In this document: positions 48,471 through 59,669 of the stretch, piece by piece
Numbering within the stretch: the stretch's first letter is position 1
Layout: each line of letters begins with the position of its first letter
Origin: Rhodospirillales bacterium
GTDB taxonomy: Bacteria; Pseudomonadota; Alphaproteobacteria; Micavibrionales; UBA1664
DNA length: 64,000 nucleotides
NCBI GenBank assembly: GCA_023898805.1
Contig: CP060260.1
Span: 1,736,001 to 1,800,000 of the forward strand
Direction: 5' to 3'
Position numbers and translations under genes: made by a program
Notes under the pieces: generated by a model
Database searches by the model: none
Told to the model about the DNA's origin: nothing
The model's input: the letters and a program-made list of their open reading frames with translations, nothing else

Positions 48471-49609
48471 GCGGCGGCGACCCGACCCTGCTGCGCCCCT
48501 GGCGCCACATCGCGCGCCGCAAATCGCGCCGCATCATGGTGGGTGACGTCCCGGTGGGCGGCGACGCGCCGATCACGGTCCAAACCATGACCAACACGCG
48601 CACCTCGGACGCGCAGGCGACGATCCGCCAGATCCGCGCGATGGAGGCGGCGGGCGCCGACATCATCCGCGTTTCCTGCCCGGACGAGGAATCGACCGCC
48701 GCGTTTCCTGAAATCGTCAGGGCCGCGAAGGTGCCGCTGGTCGCGGATATCCATTTTCATTACCGCCGCGGGATCGAGGCGGCGAAGGCCGGTGCCGCCT
48801 GCCTGCGCATCAATCCGGGCAATATCGGCGCGCCCGAACGCGTGCGCGAACTGATCCGTGCGGCAAAAGACAACAACTGTGCCATTCGCATCGGCGTCAA
48901 CGCGGGCAGTCTTGAACGCGACCTGCTGGAAAAATACGGTGAACCATGCCCCGACGCGATGCTGGAAAGCGCGCTGCGTCATATCCGGATTCTTGAAGAC
49001 AACGACTTTTTCAACTTCAAGATTTCCTGCAAGGCTTCGGACGTGTTCATGGCGGTCGCCGCCTATCAGCTTTTGGCCGACGCTTGCGATTATCCCCTGC
49101 ATCTGGGCATTACCGAGGCCGGGGGATTGCGCGCCGGCACGGTAAAATCGGCCATCGGCATCGGCAACCTGCTTTGGGCGGGGATCGGCGATACGATCCG
49201 CGTATCGCTTTCCGCCGACCCGGTGGAGGAAGTGAAGGTCGGTTTCGACATCCTCAAATCGCTGGGCCTGCGCCATCGGGGCGTCAACGTCGTCGCCTGT
49301 CCGTCCTGCGCGCGCCAGCAATTCGACGTGATCAAAACCGTCGAGATTCTGGAATCGCGCCTTGCGCATGTCACGACCCCGATGACCCTGAGCATCATCG
49401 GCTGCGTCGTCAACGGTCCCGGCGAGGCGCTGATGACCGATATCGGCCTGACCGGCGGCGGCCGTGGCACGCACCAGATTTATCTGGGCGGCGAGCAGCA
49501 CCACCGCATTCAGGAAGGCAAAGAGGATTTGATCGACCACATCGTGTCGCTGGTCGAGGCGCGCGCGCGCGAAATCGAAGCCGCCGCAAACGGAAAGGAA
49601 GCAGCATGA
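48467..49609 (+). CDS. ispG: 4-hydroxy-3-methylbut-2-en-1-yl diphosphate synthase
   Basis: [4Fe-4S] enzyme of the MEP isoprenoid pathway. The start at 48467 overlaps the rodZ-like stop. Landmarks are VGDVPVGGDAPITVQTMTNT, CLRINPGNIG, LHLGITEAGG and the cluster cysteines in ACPSCARQQFD (near residue 285) and GCVVNGPGEA (near 315). The 380 residues fit the short bacterial form. It is the second gene of rodZ-ispG, followed with a 4-bp overlap by a small unknown gene. Confidence 0.96.
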   Translation: MSGGDPTLLRPWRHIARRKSRRIMVGDVPVGGDAPITVQTMTNTRTSDAQATIRQIRAMEAAGADIIRVSCPDEESTAAFPEIVRAAKVPLVADIHFHYRRGIEAAKAGAACLRINPGNIGAPERVRELIRAAKDNNCAIRIGVNAGSLERDLLEKYGEPCPDAMLESALRHIRILEDNDFFNFKISCKASDVFMAVAAYQLLADACDYPLHLGITEAGGLRAGTVKSAIGIGNLLWAGIGDTIRVSLSADPVEEVKVGFDILKSLGLRHRGVNVVACPSCARQQFDVIKTVEILESRLAHVTTPMTLSIIGCVVNGPGEALMTDIGLTGGGRGTHQIYLGGEQHHRIQEGKEDLIDHIVSLVEARAREIEAAANGKEAA

Positions 49610-49965
49610 TACCGGATGATATTTTTGATCTGCGGCATATAGGATGGTTTCGCAAGGGGCGTTTGAAACTATCTTTTGCTTTGCGCGCGGCAGCTTTTCC
49701 GATGCCTGAAAACACGCAGTTGCTGGAAGCTTCTATTGTAAGCCGGATATTTGCTGACGATGTCCGGAACGGGCCGCGCACGAAAAAAGGCAAGGATATT
49801 TTTCGCATGGCTCGTGATTTTGGATTGAATAAGGACGACGCCGGGCGGGTCGTGCGTCATTTTCGTTGGGGCGAACTATGTATGCGCATCGCGCATGTGA
49901 AGGAACGTGAAGCGGGCATGGCGGCTATAAAAAAACACCTCGCCGCGTCGTCCGGTGTCATTTAA
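49606..49965 (+). CDS. Small hypothetical protein between ispG and prfA (119 aa)
   Basis: Not recognised. GGAAAGGA lies before the ATG, which overlaps the ispG stop by 4 bp. The protein is basic and helical, with IGWFRKGRLKLSFALRAAAFP near the N-terminus and a DVRNGPRTKKGKDIFRMARDFGLNKDD segment. Its codons are noticeably richer in A/T than those of ispG and prfA, suggesting more recent acquisition or relaxed selection. prfA starts 11 bp after it. Confidence 0.6.
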   Translation: MIPDDIFDLRHIGWFRKGRLKLSFALRAAAFPMPENTQLLEASIVSRIFADDVRNGPRTKKGKDIFRMARDFGLNKDDAGRVVRHFRWGELCMRIAHVKEREAGMAAIKKHLAASSGVI

Positions 49966-49976
49966 GTTTCCAAATC

Positions 49977-51044
49977 ATGGCCTTTGAAGCGCATATCGAA
50001 ACCATTTTATCCCGCCACCGCGAACTGGCCGCGCTGATGGCCGACCCGGCGCGGGCGGGCGATTTTGCGAAACTGTCCAAGGAATACGCGGACCTGCAAC
50101 CCGTGGTCGATGCCGCTGCCGCTTACCGCGCCGCGATGAAGGAGCGCGCGGACCTCGACGCGCTGCTCGACGATCCGGAAATGAAGGCGGCCGCGCAAGA
50201 GGAGTTGATCGTCCTTAAGGACAGGATTCCGGCGCTGGAGGAGGCGCTGCACCTGGCCCTGCTGCCCCGCGATGCCGCCGATGAACGCAGCGCCATTCTC
50301 GAAATCCGCGCCGGCACCGGCGGGCAGGAGGCTGCGCTGTTCGCGGGCGACCTGCTGCGCATGTACAAGGCCTATGCCGCGATCCACAACTGGCGCTTTG
50401 AAATCATGGATGCCAGCGAAAGCGATCTTGGCGGCGTCAAGGACGTGGTGGTGTCGGTCGAAGGCGCGGGCGTCTTCGCGCGCCTGAAATACGAATCCGG
50501 CGTCCACCGCGTCCAGCGCGTTCCGGAAACCGAGGCGTCGGGCCGCGTCCACACCTCCGCCGCCACGGTCGCGGTGCTGCCGGAGGCCGAGGAAGCCGAC
50601 ATCCACATCAACGAAAACGATCTGCGTATCGACACCTATCGCGCGTCCGGCGCCGGGGGCCAGCACGTCAACCGCACCGATTCCGCGATCCGTATCACCC
50701 ACATCCCCACCGGCACCGTGGTCGCCATGCAGGAGGAACGCTCCCAGCACAAAAACCGCGCCAAGGCGATGAAGATCCTCAAAAGCCGGATTCTCGACGC
50801 CGAGCGTCAGAAACTGGCCGCCGATCGCGCGGCCGACCGCAAATCGCAAGTGGGGTCGGGCGACCGGTCAGAACGCATCCGCACCTATAATTTTCCCCAA
50901 GGGCGCGTCACCGACCATCGCGTCAACCTGACGCTTTACGCCATCGACCGGGTGATGAACGGGCAAGACCTGGATACCATCGTCGATGCTCTGACCCGCG
51001 AGGATCAGGCTGAAAAAATGGCCAGCCTTCAAAACGGGGCATAG
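49977..51044 (+). CDS. prfA: Peptide chain release factor 1
   Basis: Recognises UAA/UAG and triggers peptide release. The stop-codon-reading tripeptide lies in RVPETEASGRVHTS near residue 180 (P-E-T), and the catalytic GGQ in GAGGQHVNRTDSAIRITHIPTGTVV near 225. RIRTYNFPQGRVTDHRVNLT and the C-terminal DALTREDQAEKMA are canonical. The 355 residues are standard. PrmC, which methylates its GGQ glutamine, is encoded 0.6 kb downstream with an unknown gene in between. Confidence 0.97.
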   Translation: MAFEAHIETILSRHRELAALMADPARAGDFAKLSKEYADLQPVVDAAAAYRAAMKERADLDALLDDPEMKAAAQEELIVLKDRIPALEEALHLALLPRDAADERSAILEIRAGTGGQEAALFAGDLLRMYKAYAAIHNWRFEIMDASESDLGGVKDVVVSVEGAGVFARLKYESGVHRVQRVPETEASGRVHTSAATVAVLPEAEEADIHINENDLRIDTYRASGAGGQHVNRTDSAIRITHIPTGTVVAMQEERSQHKNRAKAMKILKSRILDAERQKLAADRAADRKSQVGSGDRSERIRTYNFPQGRVTDHRVNLTLYAIDRVMNGQDLDTIVDALTREDQAEKMASLQNGA

Positions 51045-51143
51045 CCGGCCTTTCTTTGATCGGCTTTGGGCAGGTAAAGCGCAAAATTTGATATTTTCTA
51101 TGTAAAATATTATGATAAAGCCCGGTTTAAGGGTGTTCAAACG

Positions 51144-51569
51144 ATGAAAAAAATATTTACCCGCATGGCGTCCGGCGCGGCGGACACGTTCAGGACCGTG
51201 TTTTTCAAGCCACGCGGCATTATCCTGAATGCGCAGATCGACGATGTGTTCCAGAGTGATGAAAGCCCCGCTTTGAAACGCTACGACATATGCGAGATTC
51301 ATTACGGCGCGAATATCTGGAAAATTCGTCAGCTCTCGCATGAAAGGGGCCCAGACGGCGTATTTGCCGATAAGCAGGATGGTGTTATCGGGGAAAATCT
51401 TTCCCCGGATCAGGTTTATCTCTCGCTGCTGGATCGCCTTGATCCTCCTGAACTGGAAAGACTGCGGGACTTTCTGCAAGAGGTCATGAATCCCGAACAA
51501 AGAAGACTGGTGAATCACTGGCTGCTCACGCACCGGGTGCCCCGCGCAAAAATGGCATGCCATTTTTAA
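51144..51569 (+). CDS. Hypothetical protein between prfA and prmC (141 aa)
   Basis: Not recognised. The first 25 residues are basic and include a VFFKPRGIIL stretch. A central DICEIHYGANIWKIRQLSHERGP strand region and a C-terminal helical part (LDPPELERLRDFLQEVMNPEQRRLVNHWLL) follow. No signal peptide. It interrupts the common prfA-prmC pairing, 99 bp after prfA and 62 bp before prmC. Confidence 0.55.
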   Translation: MKKIFTRMASGAADTFRTVFFKPRGIILNAQIDDVFQSDESPALKRYDICEIHYGANIWKIRQLSHERGPDGVFADKQDGVIGENLSPDQVYLSLLDRLDPPELERLRDFLQEVMNPEQRRLVNHWLLTHRVPRAKMACHF

Positions 51570-51631
51570 AATCAGTGACAGCCTATCCCAGACCGCTTGG
51601 CCGACGGCTCGAAACCACCCTATAAATACGC

Positions 51632-52456
51632 ATGCGCCTTGGCGATTTATACCAATCCATCCGTGCGCGGCTGCGCGATGCCGGGCTTGAAACCCCGGAC
51701 CTCGACGCGCGCCTGCTGATCGCCCATGCGACAGGCTGCGCGCCGGACGACACGCTGCTCAAGCCCGACGCGCCGGTAACGCCTTCCGCGCGGCTGGATG
51801 AATGGATCGCCCGCCGCATCGCGCGCGAACCCGTATCGAAAATCATCGGCCGCCGTGGCTTTTACGGTCTGGAATTCGAGGTCACGCCGGACGTTCTCGA
51901 CCCGCGCCCGGACACCGAGGCGCTGATCGATGCGGCGCGCGAAGCCATGCCGCCCGATGCCCGCATCCTTGATCTGTGCACCGGGTCCGGCTGCATCGCG
52001 CTTACGCTTCTTACGTTGTTCCCCGGCGCGCGTGCCACCGCCACGGATATCAGCGCCGCCGCGCTGGATGTCGCGAAACGCAACGCCGCCCGCCTGAACC
52101 TGCAAAATCGCGCCACCTTTGTTCAGGCATCGTGGCTTGATCGTATCGACGGCGTCTTCGATTGCATTGCCTGCAACCCGCCCTATATTCCCGCCGCCGA
52201 CATCGCGGGCCTTGATGACGGCGTGCGATTCCATGACCCGCTGCTCGCCCTTGACGGCGGGGCGGACGGGCTGGATCCGTATCGAATCGTTTTTCCACAG
52301 ATTCGCGCGCGCCTTGCGCCCGACGCTCGCGCGTATTTTGAATGCGGGGCGGGGCAGGCGGGTGATGTCGCGCGACTCGGCGCGCAGGCGGGCTTGCGGG
52401 TGATCGAAACCGTGCGCGACCTCGACGGGCGTGAACGAGTCGTCGTTCTGGCGTAA
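51632..52456 (+). CDS. prmC: Release-factor glutamine methyltransferase
   Basis: SAM-dependent methylation of the GGQ glutamine of RF1 and RF2. It has an N-terminal helical domain (about 1-75), then SAM motif I RILDLCTGSGCIALTLLTLFPGARATATDIS and the catalytic NPPY in FDCIACNPPYIPAADI near residue 185. VTPDVLDPRPDTEALID precedes motif I, as in the family (PRPDTE). The 274 residues are standard. Confidence 0.95.
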   Translation: MRLGDLYQSIRARLRDAGLETPDLDARLLIAHATGCAPDDTLLKPDAPVTPSARLDEWIARRIAREPVSKIIGRRGFYGLEFEVTPDVLDPRPDTEALIDAAREAMPPDARILDLCTGSGCIALTLLTLFPGARATATDISAAALDVAKRNAARLNLQNRATFVQASWLDRIDGVFDCIACNPPYIPAADIAGLDDGVRFHDPLLALDGGADGLDPYRIVFPQIRARLAPDARAYFECGAGQAGDVARLGAQAGLRVIETVRDLDGRERVVVLA

Positions 52457-52752
52457 CGCGTGCAAGCGAAAAGAATCCGTTTTTCCTACTTGAGATTGCT
52501 TTCGTCGCCGCATTAAGGTCGCCTCTGTTTTCCGCGATATGGGTTTACCGCTGCGCGAAAGTGCAAAGGGATACTTTGTTTGTGGAAATCTAACCGCCTG
52601 AAAAGACTCGTGCTTTGGCCAATGCCATGTTTTCGCCACGAATTTCTTGCAAAGGCGAACGAATACCATAGGCTTTAAGTATGTGGATAAGTTTGTGATT
52701 ATCCGCGCCCGGTGTGGGGTTTGGCGAAAAATAAAAGCAGGACAAAGGGAAC
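52457..52752. promoter_or_regulatory. 296-bp intergenic region before the DUF4167 gene with two DnaA-box-like sites
   Basis: No ORF or terminator-like hairpin is evident. TGTGGATAA (52682-52690) is a perfect reverse-orientation DnaA box, and TTATCCGCG (52699-52707) resembles a second one. The region probably holds the promoter for the DUF4167 gene, but no clear -35/-10 pair can be picked. Confidence 0.3.
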
Positions 52753-53235
52753 ATGAGACACAACAACCGACGCATGAAAGGCCGCAACCAGAACGGATCG
52801 AACGGCCCCCGTCGCGGCAACAACGTGCCGCCCCGGATGCAGGTTTTCGATTCCAACGGCCCCGATGTCCGCATCCGCGGCACCGCTTGGCAGGTGCATG
52901 AGAAATATCTGGCACTGGCCAAGGACGCTGCCGCGTCCGGCGACAGCATCATGGCCGAAAACTATATGCAGCATGCCGAACATTATCAGCGCATCATCAA
53001 CACCTTCGCTGATCAGATGGGTGGCAACTGGACGCCCCAGCAGGCCCAGGCCGCGCAGGCGGGCGACGATGCCGACATGGACGGCAACGCGATCGACGCC
53101 GCCATCCCGCAGCCGCAGCAGCAGGCCGCCCCGCGTGCCGAACGGCGTGAAGATACGCGCCGCGACGACCTTGGTCTGCCGTCCAGCCTGTTCGGCAAGC
53201 CCGCCGCCGCGCCCGCCGCGCTTGAGTCAGCGTAA
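52753..53235 (+). CDS. DUF4167-domain protein
   Basis: A 160-residue protein of a family usual downstream of prfA-prmC in alphaproteobacteria. The N-terminal conserved domain (residues 1-80) is RHNNRRMKGRNQ, RMQVFDSNGPDVRIRGTAWQVHEKYLALAKDAAASGDSIMAENYMQHAEHYQRII. The remainder is a Gln/Ala/Arg-rich disordered tail. Function unknown; the basic start suggests RNA binding, but that is inference. GGGAAC lies before the ATG. Confidence 0.88.
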   Translation: MRHNNRRMKGRNQNGSNGPRRGNNVPPRMQVFDSNGPDVRIRGTAWQVHEKYLALAKDAAASGDSIMAENYMQHAEHYQRIINTFADQMGGNWTPQQAQAAQAGDDADMDGNAIDAAIPQPQQQAAPRAERREDTRRDDLGLPSSLFGKPAAAPAALESA

Positions 53236-53290
53236 ACCTGATCCGCAAAGGTCGCGGGCCTGACAAAAGACACAATTACCCCTCATGTTT

Positions 53291-53323
53291 AAAAAAGCCC
53301 CGGCGTGCGCGCCGGGGCTTTTT
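53291..53323. terminator. Intrinsic terminator of the DUF4167 gene
   Basis: AGCCCCGGCG (53296-53305), loop TGCG, CGCCGGGGCT (53310-53319), followed by T5. An A-run on the left makes it potentially bidirectional. Its position argues against reading the EamA gene from the upstream ATG at 53285. Confidence 0.9.
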
Positions 53324-53353
53324 GACGCCGAAAACCAGACAAGAAAACAAGAC

Positions 53354-54253
53354 ATGTCCAGCCTCGACCGCCGCGATACCCTGCTTGCACTGGCTGTCAT
53401 CCTGATCTGGGGGGCGCATTTCGCGGTCATCAAGGCGGGTGTGACGCAGCTTGGGCCCTTCGTCAGCCTGACGCTGCGCTTCGGCCTGACCGCGCTGGCC
53501 TTCGCGCCGTTCGCGCGCTGGCCGGGCTGGCCCGTGTTCCGGCGCATGGCGATTGTCGGCGTTTTGATGGGCGTCATCCATCAAGGGCTGTTATTCGCCG
53601 CGCTTGGCCGCCTCGACAGCGCCAGCGTCGCGGTCCTGATGCAATCGCAGACGATTTTCGCGGTCCTGATGGGCTGGATGATCCTGCGCGAACGTTTCGG
53701 CTGGCGCACTGCGCTGGGGCTGGGGGTGGGGGCGCTCGGCCTCGTCGTCATGCTTGGCGTGCCCGATGTCGCCGCAAGCCTTGGCGGTTTCGCGCTCGCC
53801 ATGGCGTCGTCGCTGGTGCTTTCCTATGCCTATATCCGGATGCGCCAGCTTTCGCATGTCCACGGGCCGACTTTGATCGCCGTGCTCAACGGCGTGTCCT
53901 TTCCCTTCGCGTTGCTTGCATCCTTCACCCTTGCCGCGGGCGACCGGGGCTGGGCGCACGCTCCGGCGGCGGATTGGCGCATCGTCGGCTTCGTGCTGGC
54001 CTATCAAGTGGGGCTGGTCAGTTTTTCCCATTCCCTGTGGCAAAAGCTGCTGGCGCGTAACGAAGTCGCGCGCGTCACCTGTTATACGCTTTTGATGCCG
54101 CCGATCGCGATTGCCGTGGGCGTGATCTTCATGGGTACGCCGCTGACCCGCCAGTTGTTCGAGGGCGCGGGCCTGATCCTCGCCGGCCTCGGCATCGTCG
54201 TTCTGCGCCGGGTCCAGAAACACCGCAACGCGCCGCTTGCGGCGGTGGAATAA
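53354..54253 (+). CDS. EamA/DMT-family transporter
   Basis: A 299-residue inner-membrane protein with ten predicted helices in two EamA repeats (first: TLLALAVILIWGAHFAVIKAGV, WMILRERFGWRTALGLGVGALGLVVMLGV; second: IVGFVLAYQVGLVSFSHSLWQ, ITPL-like LMPPIAIAVGVIFMGTPL). It may export amino acids or small metabolites. The ATG at 53354 is chosen because the in-frame ATG at 53285 lies upstream of a strong terminator hairpin. No obvious partner genes. Confidence 0.9.
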   Translation: MSSLDRRDTLLALAVILIWGAHFAVIKAGVTQLGPFVSLTLRFGLTALAFAPFARWPGWPVFRRMAIVGVLMGVIHQGLLFAALGRLDSASVAVLMQSQTIFAVLMGWMILRERFGWRTALGLGVGALGLVVMLGVPDVAASLGGFALAMASSLVLSYAYIRMRQLSHVHGPTLIAVLNGVSFPFALLASFTLAAGDRGWAHAPAADWRIVGFVLAYQVGLVSFSHSLWQKLLARNEVARVTCYTLLMPPIAIAVGVIFMGTPLTRQLFEGAGLILAGLGIVVLRRVQKHRNAPLAAVE

Positions 54254-54333
54254 GCACCACCCGGCAGACAGCGGCAAAACCCTTGCGATAAGGAATAAAG
54301 TCCTATACACTGAATCGCATGGCGATCGCGCTT

Positions 54334-54361
54334 CTTGAAAGGCGGTTGCAAATCCTATGAG
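54334..54361 (+). promoter_or_regulatory. Likely RpoH (heat-shock) promoter of clpB
   Basis: CTTGAAA (54334 on) followed about 16 nt later by CCTATGA (54354-54360) resembles the alphaproteobacterial sigma-32 consensus CTTG-N17-CYTATNT. It lies about 37 bp before the clpB ATG, a known heat-shock gene. Confidence 0.55.
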
Positions 54362-54397
54362 ATGCCCACCATGGGGTCTTGAAAGAAAGGTGCCGAA

Positions 54398-57001
<2,604 letters not shown>

Positions 57002-57060
57002 TTGCCGCCGACCGGCGCGCCGCTACAATGCCCCGATATATTTTCGCGGGGAGAATTGGA

Positions 57061-58227
57061 ATGACGCGCACGAAAAACGGCACGAAAAACTGGATGACGG
57101 GTCTGGCGCTGGTATCTGCGGCGGCATTGGCTGGATGCGGCACCATCATGGATGGCGGCACGCAAAAGGTCGACGTCGTGGTGCGTGGCTCGCCCGCCGC
57201 GCATTGCGAATTCACCACCGGCGAATACCGCAACGCGGGCCAGTTTCCAGGGTCGGTTGTGCTCGAACGCGCGCACAAGGACCTGCAGGCCGATTGCTAC
57301 GGCACCCAGAACCGGCACGTGACCTTCATCGTGCCGTCGCGCACGACCGGCAAGGGCACATGGGGCAATACCCTGTTCGGCATTCTTCCTGGCGCAAGCT
57401 ATGACGCGGCCAGCGGCGCGATGTGGGGGTACCCCAATCCGATCATCGTCGATTTCCGCGAAATCGGCGAAGGCGCGAAGCCGGAATGGCCCACAGCGAA
57501 TGTTGACAATCAGGTCGATGCGGCCCGCGTCGGCACCGCGCAGATCCAGACGCCGAAACCGGTGCGCATGCAGCCGATCATGGACAGTGATCTGAACCCG
57601 GCTCTGACAGCGCGTGAAACCGCGCCGAAGGTCCAGACAGTCGATACCGTAAGCCTGCCGATACAAAATCCGCAACCCGCGGCCGCGGCGCCTATGGCTG
57701 TGACGACCGTGAAAACCACGACCACCACCGCATCCGGGGCGAAGATGAAACCCGTCCTCTCGCCGGAGGATTCGATGGGCGCCGATCCGGCCAAGATCAA
57801 GGCGCAGGAAGCCGCGAAACGCAAGGCCAAGGAAGACGCGGCCCGCAAGGCGAAGGCGGATGCCGAGGCGAAAAAACGCGCTGCTCTCGAGGCGAAAGCC
57901 AAAGCGGCCAAGGCAAAGGCCGAGGCACAGGCGGCGGCCAAGACACCGGTTCAGACTCTGCCTGAAACGACGGAAACCCCGCCTTCCGCATCCGATGCGG
58001 CGACGACCACCACGACCACGACGACGGTGACGACGGATACAGCAACGCCGACGACGCCCGCGACATCGGCTACGCCGTCCGTCGCACCGCAAGATGCCGT
58101 AACCTCCACCACGACGACCACGACCACGGTCGAAACGCCTGCCGCCGACGGCACGAAAGGGACGACGCCCGCGCCGTCCTCCGCGCCCTCTGACGATCTC
58201 GACAAGTACCTACAGGGTAATCAATAA
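57061..58227 (+). CDS. Lipoprotein with Lys/Ala helix and Thr-rich low-complexity tail
   Basis: A 388-residue protein. Its signal peptide ends in ALAGC near residue 22, so it is a lipoprotein. Residues 22-150 form a compact domain, with VDVVVRGSPAAHCEFTTGEY and HVTFIVPSRTTGKGTWGNTLFGILPGASYDAASGAMWGYPNPIIVDF, resembling small outer-membrane or periplasmic adaptor domains. A charged helix of Lys/Ala/Glu (AKIKAQEAAKRKAKEDAARKAK) and two runs of eight and seven threonines (TTTTTTTT, TTTTTTT) follow. The start at 57061 has a GGAGAATTGGA site; function unknown. Confidence 0.8.
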   Translation: MTRTKNGTKNWMTGLALVSAAALAGCGTIMDGGTQKVDVVVRGSPAAHCEFTTGEYRNAGQFPGSVVLERAHKDLQADCYGTQNRHVTFIVPSRTTGKGTWGNTLFGILPGASYDAASGAMWGYPNPIIVDFREIGEGAKPEWPTANVDNQVDAARVGTAQIQTPKPVRMQPIMDSDLNPALTARETAPKVQTVDTVSLPIQNPQPAAAAPMAVTTVKTTTTTASGAKMKPVLSPEDSMGADPAKIKAQEAAKRKAKEDAARKAKADAEAKKRAALEAKAKAAKAKAEAQAAAKTPVQTLPETTETPPSASDAATTTTTTTTVTTDTATPTTPATSATPSVAPQDAVTSTTTTTTTVETPAADGTKGTTPAPSSAPSDDLDKYLQGNQ

Positions 58228-58238
58228 GCGACATCAAG

Positions 58239-58267
58239 AAAAAGCCGCGACCTTTGTGGGTCGCGGC
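58239..58267 (-). terminator. Intrinsic terminator of the CigR/RcnB-like gene
   Basis: GCCGCGACC (58244-58252) pairs with GGTCGCGGC (58259-58267) across a 6-nt loop. On the minus strand a T-run (58243-58239) follows. Confidence 0.85.
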
Positions 58268-58274
58268 CTGTGGC

Positions 58275-58772
58275 TTAAAGTCGGCTTAAAATGGCAACCG
58301 CATCGACGATTTTATGCGTCGCCACCGCCATCAGCAGGATGTCGTTATCCACGCGCACATATTCATACCCCGACGGTACGGGCCGCAGCCGCACCAGAAC
58401 GTTGCGTGGTAACGGCTGATACATGACATCGCGTGGTAAAGGTGCGCCGACCAGATAGGGTCTGTTAAAGCCGCGCGGCTGCGGGCGATAATGCGCCTTC
58501 AAATAATCGCCGATGATGATGCGGTCGCTATCGCCGATGACGACCATAGGCGCGCGATCATAGTAATAAAAACCTGAACCGCCGCGATAACGTGAATCGT
58601 CGTTAAAATGATAATCTCCACGCCATTCATGGCGATCTGAATGCCAGTTGCCGCGCCCGTGGTCATATCCGTGCGGATCGGCCTGCGCGGGCGTTGCGCC
58701 AAACGCGATGATGGTGCTTGCGGCCAGCGCCAGGGCACCCAGTTTTACGCCGGTTTTCATGGTCGATTTCAT
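58275..58772 (-). CDS. RcnB/CigR-like exported protein
   Basis: A 165-residue secreted protein. Its signal peptide (LGALALAASTIIAFGATPAQA) precedes a His/Tyr/Asp/Gly-rich region (DPHGYDHGRGNWHSDRHEWRGDYHFND) that might bind metal, then the conserved LKAHYRPQPRG and YQPLPRNVLVRLRPVPSGYEYVRVDNDILLMAVATHKIVDAV, typical of RcnB/CigR-family proteins. The start at 58772 has GAGAG 5 nt upstream. Role in metal homeostasis or envelope is inference. Confidence 0.75.
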   Translation of the reverse strand: MKSTMKTGVKLGALALAASTIIAFGATPAQADPHGYDHGRGNWHSDRHEWRGDYHFNDDSRYRGGSGFYYYDRAPMVVIGDSDRIIIGDYLKAHYRPQPRGFNRPYLVGAPLPRDVMYQPLPRNVLVRLRPVPSGYEYVRVDNDILLMAVATHKIVDAVAILSRL

Positions 58773-58979
58773 ATAAGCTCTCTTTCCTGCCCATGGCGGG
58801 CATGGAACCATTTAGGCGGCACCCTGCGTCAAAACAGGGGCCAAGACAGGGTGATGCCGGGGACTTTCGATGGCAGGATTGGGGCGGGCGGCATAATATA
58901 AGGCACGAAAAGGCGGCGCACACAGGATGCAGGAAACACATACGAGCGACGGAATCATTGTGCGGGATTTAAGGTGGTA

Positions 58980-59444
58980 CTAGTGATTTTTACGCCAATC
59001 CCAAGGTTCGCGAAAATTCATTCCCCATAGACCGCGTTTTTCTATACGCGCCTCTTTTTCTTCCTCTAGATAAAAATCCCCACTGTATTTTCTGTACGCT
59101 AAAGCATAACCAGCCAGTACCATCATGCCCCCTATATCGGCATCATCTACCTTGCACCGTGCTACTTTCCTTTTGTATTGATCAATATCTATAACTTTGC
59201 AGACGATGTTTCCTGTATTTCCAATAAAGGTTTGCAATACAATCTTTGCCATTTTTCCACATGGCACGTTAGTTCCGTTTTTTTGACAATATTGCCCAAG
59301 TTCTGGTGCGTCTATACCCCATAACCGGATTTTGATTCCCTCAATTGTGAGAGTGTCTCCATCGTGAATCAAAACAGTTTGTGCGTAAGCTGGCTGGATA
59401 AATACAGCTGCTATCAGCAAGCATAAGGCTAAGCGGAGGGCCAT
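58980..59444 (-). CDS. Secreted thermonuclease-family protein
   Basis: A 154-residue SNase-like enzyme. The signal peptide (LALCLLIAAVFIQPAYAQ) is followed by the barrel with VLIHDGDTLTIEGIKIRLWGIDAPELGQYC, including the DGDT calcium/DNA-site block and RLWGIDAPE. KVARCKVDDADIGGMMVLAGYALAYRKY and ARIEKRGLWGMNFREPWDWRK close the fold. Likely a periplasmic or extracellular nuclease. Its codons are strikingly AT-rich compared with neighbours, suggesting horizontal acquisition. Confidence 0.88.
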   Translation of the reverse strand: MALRLALCLLIAAVFIQPAYAQTVLIHDGDTLTIEGIKIRLWGIDAPELGQYCQKNGTNVPCGKMAKIVLQTFIGNTGNIVCKVIDIDQYKRKVARCKVDDADIGGMMVLAGYALAYRKYSGDFYLEEEKEARIEKRGLWGMNFREPWDWRKNH

Positions 59445-59669
59445 TTAAATCTTAATCTTGTTTTCCTGGTTAATTTAAAAACTCTATTGCATATAATTTT
59501 GTAAAAAATTTTTGTGAATGATTTTATTGATGGCAAAAAATCAAAAAACAAAGATAGGCAATGAAATCATCTAAAAATATTAGATCAAAATGTATTCGAG
59601 CATACGATACGCACTATAAAGATTACAACGATTTACAGGTCGTCGCCGTTACGCATTTAATTAGCTCTA
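59445..59669. other. AT-rich intergenic stretch
   Basis: About 225 bp of strongly AT-rich sequence between the nuclease gene and the lectin-fold-like gene. Short frames exist (for example 49 codons on the plus strand from about 59561 to 59710) but none has a convincing start site or protein character. It probably contains the nuclease promoter. Confidence 0.4.
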
